Of a DNA stretch of 64,000 nt, positions 25,647 through 38,500 are shown in pieces (position 1 is the first letter of the stretch; every line of letters begins with the position of its first letter). The translations under genes and the position numbers were made by a program. The stretch comes from Pampus argenteus. Its lineage: Eukaryota; Chordata; Actinopteri; Scombriformes; Stromateidae. A model generated the notes under the pieces. It saw only the letters and a program-made list of their open reading frames with translations. It had not been told where the DNA came from and made no database searches. The stretch lies in the NCBI GenBank assembly GCA_036937835.1, contig CM072879.1, positions 14,563,001 to 14,627,000 of the forward strand, read 5' to 3'.

Positions 25647-25692
<46 letters not shown>
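25634..25692. repeat. (CA)n microsatellite
   Basis: About 58 bases of CA, with a short CG-containing start (cgcgcgca). Confidence 0.9.
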
Positions 25693-25694
<2 letters not shown>

Positions 25695-27629
25695 CTTCTC
25701 ACTCGCTCTCTCTCTCTTCTTTTATTCCATATGAGTGAACACAGTAAATCTAAGTGCTGCTAGATTGCTAGCGCTGCACATTTTTCAACCTCAGAGAGAA
25801 AAAGAGCCCATCAAACAGGCAGCCTTGGCTCGACTGAATAAGGACCAGCACACTACTATAAATACACCTCTGACTCTTTACTCTGTCTGACACACTGACT
25901 GAGTGACACAGTGAAGACCACACACACACCGACCAGATCCCACCCTTGACGGACATATAGTTTGCATGAAAATGCGTCTCTAATTTCTGTTTATTTCTGT
26001 AGGATATATTTTCTCTTGTGGTGTGATGTAGTGCGGTGGCCTTTCATTTGATGTCTGTGACTGAGTTATGCTTGTCTGAGCACCCATCTTCCCAGCCTCT
26101 GTCTCTCATAAATCCGATGAATTACCCAGTATGCCCCCTCTTTCCTCCATTAATGCTCCCCTCCTCTTCCTCCCATCCCATCCCATCCCCCTATCCTCTT
26201 CTCTCCTTCCTGAACGAGTGATCAATTAAGGCCCTGTCCAGCTCTCACAGCGCGTCAGCACTTTTTCTCCCCCTCTTAGCCCCTTGCTCTGTCATTTTTC
26301 TCTTCTTTTTGGGTGTTGGGCCAACCAGTCAACACAGAGATATAGGGAACAGACCAAAGGTGGTTAAAAAAAAAAGGATAAAGAATCCTTTATTTTCAGG
26401 ATGAAAAATGCTCTGTACAGATGTGAGTGTTTCCGTGTCAGTGTGTGCTGGACGGAGAACGTCCTTCTGCAAACCCTCTGGCAATAAGTTTACTCTCCGT
26501 CTACTAGGAGACTTTAGAGAAGGCGAGAGGTATAGAGTTAAAGCGTACAACTGTACAACAGTAACGATAAGGCAGGCCATATTCTATATGTTTCTGTAGC
26601 CAAAAAAATCCCATGAAATAAACAACAATGAATTGATCCTACGATGAAGTATTGCATCTGTGGCAAAAAAAAAGCTTGATATAGTTTCTTCTTTTCTTTT
26701 CATTCATATTTATTCATTATTAACAAATGGGCGTGACACAGACACTGTAGGGAATTGTAAACGTATTATAAGACAGATAAACACATTGTTGGCTTTGTTG
26801 TTTTCATGGGATTTATTGAGAATTTTTTAAAAAAAATACTAGATTACACCAGTGTTGTTCTTATAAGGGATAGTTGGCATTTTTGAATATTTTTTTCCTA
26901 ATGTTTTTTTACATATCTTCTTAGCTTAGCTTACTTTGTTAGGATCATGTGTATCTATGGAATCAAGTAGCCGCCACTAAGATGTCAGAAAGTCTCAGCA
27001 ATGAGGGTTCAGTAGTAAAACATCTGTTTTCACCAGTTAAGTTCTCTTCTGACCAAAAGGACTGTTGCATGTGGGATGTCTGAGCACTTAAAAAATAACA
27101 AATAACAACATCTACTACTTCTGTTTTTACAAAGACTTAAAAGTCTTTCCCCTGACTTATCTCTGTCTAGCGTCAGCAGCTATGCACTACAGCTGAATCC
27201 ACATGGAAACTAATATTATAAGAAGCGAATGCGACACTGTCTTTGAAGTAGTGAAGCTCTGGTAGATTCAGCAGTTATCTGGGCTGAATTATAAGGAGAA
27301 TAGTTGTTTAATGTGAAGTTCTTTGGCTTCTAGCTATTTTGAATTACTCATCCGTTTCTTAAAATATTTGGGCTGTGTCCAACATCTCTTATTTTCTCAG
27401 TCACTATTCTCTATGTGATACAATGGTGAGCAGTAACATGATATTATGGGCAGTTCTGAATAATCTTTGTGTTGCACTAATATCATTTTCATATCTGTAC
27501 TATGTGACACAAATGTATTATTGGGTTATTAGCGAAACATTGCATGTCACGGCCTCGACTTTAAAAATCTGATCTAATTTAGTTATTTAGGCATTTTACA
27601 ACTTGAAATGTTTAACAGTGCTTTTCTCT

Positions 27630-27935
27630 TTATTTCATAGGAAGGAGCTGCAATTTGTCAATTAATCAATTATCCGTTCAACGGAAACTTAATCAACAAC
27701 TTTCTTGATAATCGAGTCATCCTCATTTTTGTAGGATAAAATTCATTTTTTTAATTGTGTTTTAATTTCTGGTTTGTTTAAGACGTTTCAGGTCACATCT
27801 TGGGCTCTGGGAAACAGTGATCACTGCTTGTCACCGCTTTATAGACCAAATAACTATTAGGGATTAATTGAGAAAATACTTGTCAGATGAGTCGATAATG
27901 AAATGAATCGTTAGTTGCAGCACTAGATAGAAGCA
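27630..27935. repeat. Dispersed teleost repeat with AATCAATTA ends, copy 1
   Basis: It begins with caattaatcaattatccg and contains tcaacaactttcttgataatcga, then ggtcacatcttgggctctgggaaac and tatagaccaaataac. It ends with gataatgaaatgaatcgttagttgcagcac. This is a well-known fish repeat layout with near-palindromic ends. Two partial copies occur later, around 49953-50185 and 51000-51222. Confidence 0.75.
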
Positions 27936-29526
27936 GCTACTTGATCCCTATACACATCAATATATTAAGCTACCCTTACATTAACATAGATTCAGGGTGC
28001 ATGCAGAGACATGAAAGCCTTCCTCAAGGTTGTCTGACTCTGCATAAGTCGGATAATAAATTTAATTCCATCAAAGTCAAACTCATTTAAGCTTTATTGT
28101 ATTTTTTTTTTTTTTTGCTGTTAGCCACAGATGATCTCTGGCTGAAAGTTGTAGCTTGATTATTTATTTATTTCTTTTTTTTAAACCTTTTGAACACTTC
28201 ACCAACTGGAGCCAATTTTAATAAAAAATATAATTCTATTAAAATCTCATCACTCATTTTAGACGTGAAATCACTCATTATAAACTGTAAAACCCCTGAA
28301 GGGATCTGACAGAAATATGAAGGGATGTTGATTCTCTTATTAAATTGGGGGGTTTTAAATGATCTTTTCCCTCTTTGTGCCTCCTGTCCTGACCTGACCT
28401 CTCATCTCAGTTATTGAACCTTTAATCCAAAGAGATTTTACTGTTGTGTACGAGGGTCTTCCAGATAAGTTATTCTTGAGTCAGGGGTCCACTTGGGGTG
28501 CAGTTGATAACTGGTTAATTCAGTTTCCCGGTCCTGATAAGCACTGCATACTGTGTGCCCTTTGCTGAGGAGTTTTTGATCTCTGCTGATTGGCAATCAT
28601 CTCCAAGAGATAAGGCCTTGGAGAGTTAAAGTGGTCTGCAAGCAGAGAGAGAGGACTTCATCTTTTAAAAAGCGTATTAGTCTTAAAGATTATCTGAGGT
28701 CTTCTGATTTGATGGTCATTAGATGCATGTGATTGAATAATTAATTTGTTCCTCTCTGTTGCAGTATTTCTGTTCTTCAGTCCACTTTGTATATCTGAGG
28801 ATCAAACTGGTTACTCCGTCTCAGTATACCAAAGTCATGAGGGGATACAGTCTTGTTCCTTCACAACCATTTCTGCCCTTGTCTCTCTTTCCTCTCTCTG
28901 CCCTCTCCTCCTCACATCACTTTAAATGATGTAGTCTTTTTCTCAGCATGTGGGAGTGAAGGGCTGTCTTCCCTCCTCGAGAAAACAAACCAGCCAGATG
29001 TCTGTCTTATTTATCAGGCGCTATCTATCTGCATGTCTCTTTCCCTCTCTTACTATCTCAATCTCTCCCTCGCTTCAATAGCTTTCTTACTTGAGGTTAC
29101 GAGGGGCTCCTCTTTCTTTTTCTTTTTCTGACTCATCTTTCCCTTAAATTTGGATGAAAGTCTCTGAATTAACCACAATCCATTTCACCTTGTGAAGGAC
29201 TTGATAAAAGCAACCTGTTCACCCTTTTCTCATTTGAACTTCACTCTGTACCCCCTTTTCCCATCTGTTTTCTTCTAATATTTCAGTTACAAAACAGAAT
29301 GTATTGCAAAGGAAACCATTTGGGGTTTTTTTTGTTTTTGTTTTTTTTGTGTTTTTTTGTTTTGTTTTTTCTCATTTCCCAGCTCCTCGTAATCACAAAT
29401 CACAGAGCCTACAGTCCACGGGGAAATTGTGTTTCCTTGGATCTGAGCCTATTCCATCTTTCATCCTATATTTAATTCCCTTCATCCATTCCTTCACGCT
29501 TCTCCTCTTTTTCTTCTTCTTAGCAT

Positions 29527-32500
29527 TCAAACAAAGTCCTTGGAAATAGCATCCACAAAGTTGGGAGCAGACATAAGGATCGAGATAGTGCAAATGATGT
29601 TGAAAACACTGAACGCCACCAGACAGAGACGATCAATTACAGCACCTGCAAATTTCCACTGCTCGGCCATGCTCTCTGACTCATCCTGCTCTCGGAAGCG
29701 ATCTGCCATGTAACGCACCTCCTCCAAGATAGCCTGAAGCTGAGGGTCTATCCCTGCAGCTGAGCACCCTCCTATCCCTCCCGGTCCACCTCCAAAGCCC
29801 CCACCACTGGAGACAGTGCTGGGACAACCTACAGTATCCATATTGGGGGTAGGAGGTGGTGGGGAGCTGCAGAACTGAGATGGAAGATGGGGAGGTGGGC
29901 TTCCCGCTACTCGCGGAAGCCCAGTGGAGATACTATTCCTCTGGACAGACTCTGAGAGGATTGAAGGGTCCTCCATACTTTGGAAGCCCATGTAAAGAAG
30001 GTTCCCATTGTTGTTAGCGCTGGATTGGGTGTGCAGGTGAGGGTGTCCCGCATGAAGGGGCCCTGTTTGGAGAGGACCCAGGTTCTGTGGGTGCAGCGGA
30101 TGAAGGGTGTGGTCTGGAGGGTTGGGGATGCTCCCGCTCTGGGAGCCTGAGGAGCAGCGTCGCAGGTGGGGGGCACAGGGGGGGCGCTCTGGGTCATCAT
30201 TCTCCCCGGGCCGCTTCATACGCAAAAACCATGCTATCCACTGCAGCAAGACGAGCTGCACCTGCAGAGAGAAAAAAAAAGAACAGAGCTATGTAAAGAT
30301 GATAGTGGAGAACACAGAGTAGCTAATAGATCATAAAAGCATGAGAGCAAAAGAAAACTTTAATGCAAAGCACCGCGTGCCAGCAAACATTAAAGACTAC
30401 CCACACATCTTGACCTTCACATAACACCAGTTAGGCTTGTCTAATAGCCTCATTTGTTGCGGATTGACATTGGTTCTGTTTCCAACCTTGCATTTCTATT
30501 CAAAATGCAAGTGCACTGGTATAAGCAGACATGTGAGATCCTCACCAGGGACGCCCAGTTAAAGCGCTCAAGGCAAAAGAGGTTTTTTTTTTGGTTTTTT
30601 TTTAGCTTTAACTGGATTCCCAGCAGAGATGATACTTACAAAGTCATCTTTAAATTCACACTGTGGGATTATTGAAATTGACTATCAGATTACTTTTTCA
30701 TGACTGTAATAAGCTTGCAGTAATGTTTCAGTTAAATACCGCATTAGGCTAAAGAGAAGATTATCTGCTCAGAAGTTGGAACAAAATTTAATCTTTTGGT
30801 CTTTTCTAGTCTGTTCTCTCAGCATGACAACACAACTCCATTGGAAAACACACTACATGTTCCCACCAAAGGGCATATTGGCCCAACAGCATCCAGATGG
30901 GTGTCTGGCATCTAATGAGAAGCGAACGTCCAGATGACTGCTCAATTAGTCTCCGCCGAGCGTGTTTACTGGCCAGGTAACAGTGCTTGTTGCAGTTCGT
31001 GTTGCTGTTGATGTTTTTTGTCGGGCTGCAATTATGAACTGTGCTGGTTCGATGCCCCTCCTCTGAACCACATCAATTAGCTTGTTAATTGGCGATCAGA
31101 CTGTCTGAACAGGCCATTCATCAACAGGAATGTCCTTGCAACGCGTCGATGATACAGCATCTGCACTCTCACGCAGGCAAGCTATTTGTTCATATATCGA
31201 CAAATGCAGACCTGTCAATTTTTCTCTGCAGTCAAAACATAAATCACCAGATAGAAACGTTTTAAAATGCCAAACACGTGTCGATTAACAAGAAAATCTT
31301 TAAGAGATTATTTTTTAGTTATTCTCTTAAGTAATTACATATGATTTGTATATTTTATTCTAGATCTTTTATTCCCCATATTTCATATATTTGATATCTC
31401 ACTAAGGAACAAAACATTTTGTAAAAAAAAAAAGTCTTGATGCATTATTTTTTTTTAAGCATTAAACAGAAGGAAAAACAAGAATGAGTCAAGTGCTGAG
31501 GCATTTGATGAAAACACTCAGGCAGACTGACACTGCCAGATGAGTCACAGCTCAGGGAGTCAGAGAACAGAAAGAGAAAAGAAACTGGCACTGGAGCACA
31601 GGTACCACTAACAAATGGGTAAAATGTTGAAAATGGTTGTGGAATAACATTGATGCTGAAATTGAGTTTAATAAGATATGTGAAATAGGGGAAAACAACC
31701 CCCTTCGTAAGGTTTTACAAGCCGGAGTGTGTGATTTATGTAACAATGAAGAGCGTGAGCTCAGCCTCACCCATTTAGGCATGTTTCCTCCGTTTGGATC
31801 GTGGTGATGATACTGCAGAACCACCACTGTGGCAATGACTGACATCCCAACGATGATCATTATACTGGCAAAGTACTGGCCTAGGAGGAGTGGAAGAGTG
31901 TTCATAAGATGCTCAGGAATAATTTGTCTCAGTTTCATCCACGTTTTATTTCAGATAAACACGTCAAACTGAGACCTGCTACTTACACTAATACCTGATA
32001 CTTTGTATGTAAAATCAACTAGTATATTAAGACTGCAATAAGGTAGCAATTTATAATTTATAAAATTATGCTAAGAGCAGCACTCTTATGATTATGGCTC
32101 TGCTTTTTAATGCCTCTTATTTGTGCCTTTAGGCAAAGCTAACCTGCAATCTTATCTTACTAAACTTTATTTACAGCAGTGGCCCCACAATCAATTTAGC
32201 CAATTTAATTTTAAAACAAGCAGATAATAAATATTTTTTATGATATATTGTAGTACATAATATATACTTTATACATATACAGTGTCTTCAACATACATTT
32301 ACTTTTTTAGGTAGTAAAAAACAACTGAATTTGCTTTAATTGATACTGTATGACAGACTCGTCAGCATATAGTTGCCTATTTACACATCTGGCAGACACA
32401 TAGCATCCTTATCATTCATTTGAAGTCGTGTTTCTGGCCAGCTGATGAATATTTTACTCTCTTTTTTAACTCTGTTTTGGTCTAGATCAACTCCTGAAGG

Positions 32501-35500
32501 AAATATCTGATTCTTTAGCTGCTAAATGCACCAGAAAGTAACCTTAAAACCAAAGCAATAAGGCTGAAAGATACTAAAAAGCTCCTGAAAGCAACTTCAT
32601 GGTTACACATAATCATTTGATCCAATGCTAATATAAAAAATATTGCTGATTGATAAGTCCATGAAAACACACACTCTCTCACACACACATACCTATAAGT
32701 GGGACGGAGTCAGAAGTGGCTGGCATGATCTCTGCGACCAGCAACATGAAAACAGTGAGAGAGAGCAGGACGGTGATACCTGCGAATAAACAGACAGATG
32801 AAACTTTATGCTGCAACCAGCTTTTTTCTTTCTTTCTTTTTTTTTTTTTTTTTTTAAATCAATGTTGTGGATTAGTCTCCTCCCTTGAGTAGCTGAAGTA
32901 CTTTATTGTAAGAAAACCACATTAGTGTGTTTGGTATTTTTGATAAATGGTCACTCCTCATTATGAGATCAGGTTTCGATTTATTTAAATGATTGTCTAA
33001 TATGCTCCTATAGTGAATTACTTTTTTGGCATACCTCACCCACAGAAACCACTTTCTGCTGCAGCGAACAGCCTTTTTTTTTTTTTTTTTTTTAAAGTTG
33101 TCTAAACTCTGTCTCCATCGTGCCTGAATGAACGCACCACTTATACACTACTGCACTGAAACTTATCTTAATTCACCTCCACGCTATCTGTCTCACTTTC
33201 TCCATCAGACAGACAGAACGAGTGCTCCGCTGGCATAACATGTCCCTATTCAAAAAAGCATTCGATTAAACTACTCGGCCCGAGAGATAAAATATGAATG
33301 CCATTTAGGGATATTAAGAAAATTAAAAATGCTTCTTTTCTGTTGCTTTTTTTTTTTCCCCCACTTGGAAGTGAACAGTCATTTATTCTTTTTAAAAGCA
33401 TCCTCCTTGTAGCCCTAAAGGACCAGTCACTTGAGCCCAGAGTCTCCTCCATCAAGTGAAATGACAGAGTATTTTCCTGGAAGGCAGCGTGTAAGCTCTC
33501 TCTCTCTCCCTAATCAATTCACTAGGCTTAATTACATCAATAGGTTAATTGGCCGTGTGTGTAACGCTTAGCATTTTTTTTTTCCTTTCTGTGCAGAAAT
33601 GCTGCGTAATGCATCCTGTATTTAGGTTAAGGATATACTTTGACAACACTAGCCGTTTCCTTTTTATCCTTCCCTCCTACTCAGACACGAGTAACATAAT
33701 ATTTACCAAAAAAAAAAAAGCATATTATATTTATCCAATAATATTGTGGTGAATCACGAGTAGGGTAGACTGATACAAAGGCAATGTGCTACTGTAATGT
33801 CAAAAACTAACAATGTAAAATGCCCGTTTTGTTCAACAGCAGCTCAACAACCTAAAGATATCACACTTACAGTGATATAAAACAGAGAAGAGGTTTTAAT
33901 TCTCATGTTTGAGGAGCTGAACCGGAGTGTTTGGTATATTTTGGAATCGGTTCATCAGTTATAAAATCTTCTGGTGATCGACTACCTCAATTTATCGACT
34001 AACCGCTCTCAGAAAGGTCAGATGTGGAATCTGTGTTGTCTCGAGTCTTTATTGTCCTGATGAGGTGAACATCGTTCATTTTGAGCTCTAAACTGTCGGA
34101 AACAGATATAAACATTTATTTGCAGCTGCTCTTTGACTGCTTCCTCTCTATTCCAGCTTATTATTAATTTATGATTCGGTTGTCTCCCACCTTTCCCACC
34201 TCATCATTCCTCCGTCTCCCGTCCCCTCACCATCCTTTCCAACTTCTTCTCCTGTTTGCGCTTCCTTTTTCACTACCTTCCCACACCCATCCATCTGTTA
34301 CTCCTCCTCACATTCCTCATCTTTTTTTATTTCATCCTGTAATCCCCTCTCCTCCTGCTGCTCCACACCCGCCCGCTCCCTGCGCCTCTTTCATCCTTCT
34401 GCTGTAGTTACTGTAGTCTTCTGTGCCACTACTTTTCTAGGAAGTCTTGCTTATTGTGAACACTGTTTCAGACAGTCATGCCTTATACTTGAGCATCCTT
34501 CACACCATGGAGGACGAGAGCGCCCCAGTTAGATTCACTCATCACTCAACTCTTCTGCATTACACCACAACATCTTGCTACATATACTCTTACTTTTTTT
34601 CTGACCATTAGTAGAGCTAAGGAGCAATGTCTTTGTGTGTGAGGTTTTGTTTGTACACCCACATAAGCATCCTGAGACACGATGCAGTACTCTATAAATG
34701 TTTATTGGACCCCGAGGATGAATACAATATAGTTAATGTACGGTTTGTTGTTTTGTTTGTTGTTGTTTTTTTTAAGATGATAATAATGTTGTTTTAGTAT
34801 AACTGGCATTTACAGTGATCTATCAGTCACATGATGATGATGATGTGAAACTAAAGAGTTCACTTCTGGTGTCTTTTTCGCCACACTTGGAGCTGCCCAG
34901 TAGATCCACTCACCCAGTGAGATTTTCTCCCCGGAGTCAGCTGGTAGCACGAAGATCAGCAGAGTCATAGAAGACAGCAGCACACAGGGGATGAGCAGGT
35001 TGAGAGCGTAGTAAAGCGTTCGCCTCCGTATTGTCACCACGAACGTCACATCCGGGTAGGGCTCCTTACAACAATCATAGAAAGCCTCGCCTCTGGTGCC
35101 GGGAACTCCTAAAAAGGATGGAAACACAAATGAATTGACTGATACAACCTAAATGAAAGCTATAGGAGATAAAATGCCTGGATATTTTTGATCACATCCA
35201 CCAACTCACCTATTAGGTCCCACTCTCCATTGGGCATATAGCTTGAGATGTCAGCGTTGTTCATCTGGAGGTCCAGCAGCCAGCCGTCGTACGTCCAGGA
35301 ACCGAACTTCAGCTCACACTTCTGAATGTCAAAAGGGAACCAGCGAACATCCACGTTGCATGTGCTCATGAAGATACCTGAGAATAAGAGAAGCACAAAG
35401 GGAGATGAAGCTCTGCAGATGAATTGTACCAAGGTGATAAAAAACACCTGAAGTAGTCAAGTTACTCAGCAGAGAAAGCAAAGACTAGAATAGAGACGAG

Positions 35501-38500
35501 GACTCTATCAAAGAAATACACGTATTAAACAGTTGGCAGCAGTCTTGTCACTCAAAGGTTTCAGATATTCTCTTCTGCAAACATAATGCTGCTTCTGCTC
35601 TCTGCCTGCATGTACAGCTGTTAGCTAAGCATCAGGGATAGAAGAAAACATCGGCTGTGAAAACCCAGATTATCATTTTTAATATGCAAAATAAAAATGC
35701 ACCGACACGCATGTGCGCAGACAGGCAGCAGCACAGAGTCACGAGGAGACACTTTCCACCCACAAATGAAGAATCACAATGATCCTTCGTGGTGGTCGCC
35801 GGCATACTCCGGCCCTTTAGGTAATTACTGGAATGAACGAATCAAGTCTGTTGAGACGTTCAGACAAACGCAGAACCAAAAATGGCAATAAAGCCCTCCG
35901 AGACATTTCATTATGAGCCTGTCGGCATGCAAATCAGTCTTCAGAGTGGAAGGAAAGCAGAGTTCGAGAGAAGAGAGGAGAATAGCAGGTTCAGTGCTGT
36001 TTACAAAGCAATGGTTAATCACAAAAAAATGACACCAAATTATGTAGCAGCTATAAAATTTGAGTTTTATACATTTTCTGCTCTCTAAAATTCAGCTACA
36101 ATAAGGATGATGTCTTTATAATTACTCCCATTATCAGCTCCTAAGACACTAAAACCCCTAAATTAAACTGATTAGTAAAAAGTGGTTCTCTGTGCACCTT
36201 CATATTTTTTTGTAACTCTTCCAGTAACCTTGAAGCAACACTCGGCAACATGATTTTTTTTTTTCTACAACTTGAAGCAATCTCTCTCATGGCACAGCTC
36301 CAAAAAATAAAACTCCATCTTTCTGAAAAATCACTTCCCAAGAAGGCATTTCAAGGCCCAGACTCCAAGATTACCTCGTTGCAAATATCACCCGATCCAG
36401 ATTTAACGCCTGTTACATCTCATTGCTTGTTTTAAACCATTAAACCCAAACATAACATAGCACCTTTTACATCTGCAGAAGATGCGAGAGGAATTCATGC
36501 ACCAGACACCTGAGATTCTTCCGCTTTCCTTTGAATTATTTACCGTGTCAAGCTCCTGTTCTGCGCCTGCCACCCACGGACCTGTTGCCTTTTATCTCCC
36601 AGGCCGAAACACCTCAGGAATTGCAACCAGGCTTGTATAGAAAGATTAAAACAAGCTGTTTCCTTTCCTTTCTCTCATCTTTTTCCTCCCCTTCGCTCTC
36701 CTGCTCTCTTTCTGCTTTCTTTTTCATCATGTGCTGGGGCAAATCCTACCCACCTCTCATTGCACCAGCTTTTTTTTTTTCCCCCTTTCCCTAATTGACT
36801 TTGATTCAAATCACAGCATTAAGGGGCTGTGTTTCCATTCAGCGGCACCCTAATCATGGCTGAAGAATAGAAATGATCAGCCTGCAACCCTTAACTTTTA
36901 CTTGAGAGGCCCATTTTCAGCTTAACTCCCTCTAACACCAGGGATTCAGTCTCAGCCAGCCGTAATCTGGTGTATGAAGAAATAAATGAGAAAATAAAAG
37001 TATAGATCTGTGGATACACAGGGGAGCTGTTACTTTCACAGACTTGAGCAGGTTTTGTGTTCAGGGAAGGAAACGGAGGAAGCGAGCATCTCCTATTTAT
37101 AGATGATAACTCACAGCAGTGGGAGTCTGTAACTAGTGAGCAACCAGGGATGCTGTTCTATACGAATCAAATATTAATGTCAAGTGTACAAACATGGAGA
37201 GAGAGACATGCGGAGATTGCAGAATGAGATGTTGCCGCTGGGAGGTGAGGAAGTGAACGACGGTGAAAGCATGAATAGGAATGAGTGACTGACCCACCTG
37301 GAGGCAGATACTCAGCGTAGCCGCTGGAGTTCACCAGGACGTTGGTCTTAAAGGTGGAGTCGAAGTCGTCATCTGCACTGAGGAAGCACAGCGGAGGAAG
37401 GTGGAACTTACTACTTGTTGAAATGCAGCATTTTTGTGTGTGTCTGTGTGTAGGTGTGTGTGAGGTATGTGTGTGTGTGAGTGTTTTACCTGTTGTAGAG
37501 AAGGATATCTGGTGTCCAGACCTGGTCCGTGGTGAAGCGGAGGTTTTTAACTCCGGGATGTTCGCTCTGGTTCCACTGGAGATAGTGGTCGAACCAACTC
37601 TTAAACACACACACACAGATGATACAGGCTGAATCCCAGTGGACTACAGACAAGTTATCTAATTATAGAAATATATATTACTATGTCTTTAGTGTCATCT
37701 GCAACATTTTATCATAATGTATATGTTAAATACCATCAAGCTAGTTCACTAAAACATTTAAATCACCTCGGCCTATATATATAATAAGAGCAAAATCATT
37801 ATCACACTGAGTCTCTCAGGGGTCTTTACCATCCGTAGCCATATGTTTGTTGTGAGCACCTGGTTCTTCTCATCCTGCAAAACATTTAAAACATTTCATT
37901 TTTCAGAAACCATTAGCTCCGTAAATCACAAGGCAGAGATTAAAATTGTTTTCACCTATACATATCCACAAATATGAAAGAAAAGCCAGCTGTTGTCAGC
38001 ATCATTATCATTAATATCACATTTTCTGGCATCAAAATACGAGTTTAATTTACATACTAATTACCAAAACTAAATAAAGGGCTGTAAAGGCTCATTGATC
38101 CCCAAGAAAAACAAATGGTTCAAAACACTGTCATATAGTCAAGTATCAGACGTATATTTTTGTCCCATCTCAAAGGCATCTGGTGGATTACTGCTGACAC
38201 ATACCACATCCATGATCTGTATCAAACTGAGGGAGAAGACGACAGTGAGAGGGTGGGAGTCGTTGCCCACCGGCCGCTCCATCCGGTTGTAATCCTTCAG
38301 AAGGTTCTTCAGCAGGTTCCTCTGGTGAGGACCCTGCAAGGACACTGGAGAGGCAGAAAAAGAGAGAATTCAAATCTAAATGAAAAAAAATCATAATTAT
38401 GTGATTACTGTGAAGTGAAGGAGAATGAAACTAGTCTTCAAGGAAAAACTCAGAAATCAAATGTGATTCTGGGAAAAGCGGACGTGGATGCTGGGAATTC

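Larger units (their letters stand above)
16736..29526. other. 12.8 kb region without a supportable gene
   Basis: Between the snx27 stop and the receptor stop no open frame has exon-like boundaries and protein similarity. The left part probably holds the snx27 3' UTR (candidate AATAAA at 16946-16951). It contains a TG repeat (19315-19352), the Tc1-like relic (about 21255-22356), two dispersed repeats (24424-24760 and 27630-27935), a CT repeat near 25053-25089 and a CA repeat (25634-25692). The rest is ordinary AT-rich sequence; some blocks with few simple repeats (22960-23110, 28400-28760) could be conserved non-coding sequence, but this cannot be shown here. Confidence 0.6.

Noticed and set aside
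16736..29526. Short open frames in the large intergenic region considered as genes
   Set aside because: All are short, low-complexity or within repeats, with no consistent splice phases or protein similarity.
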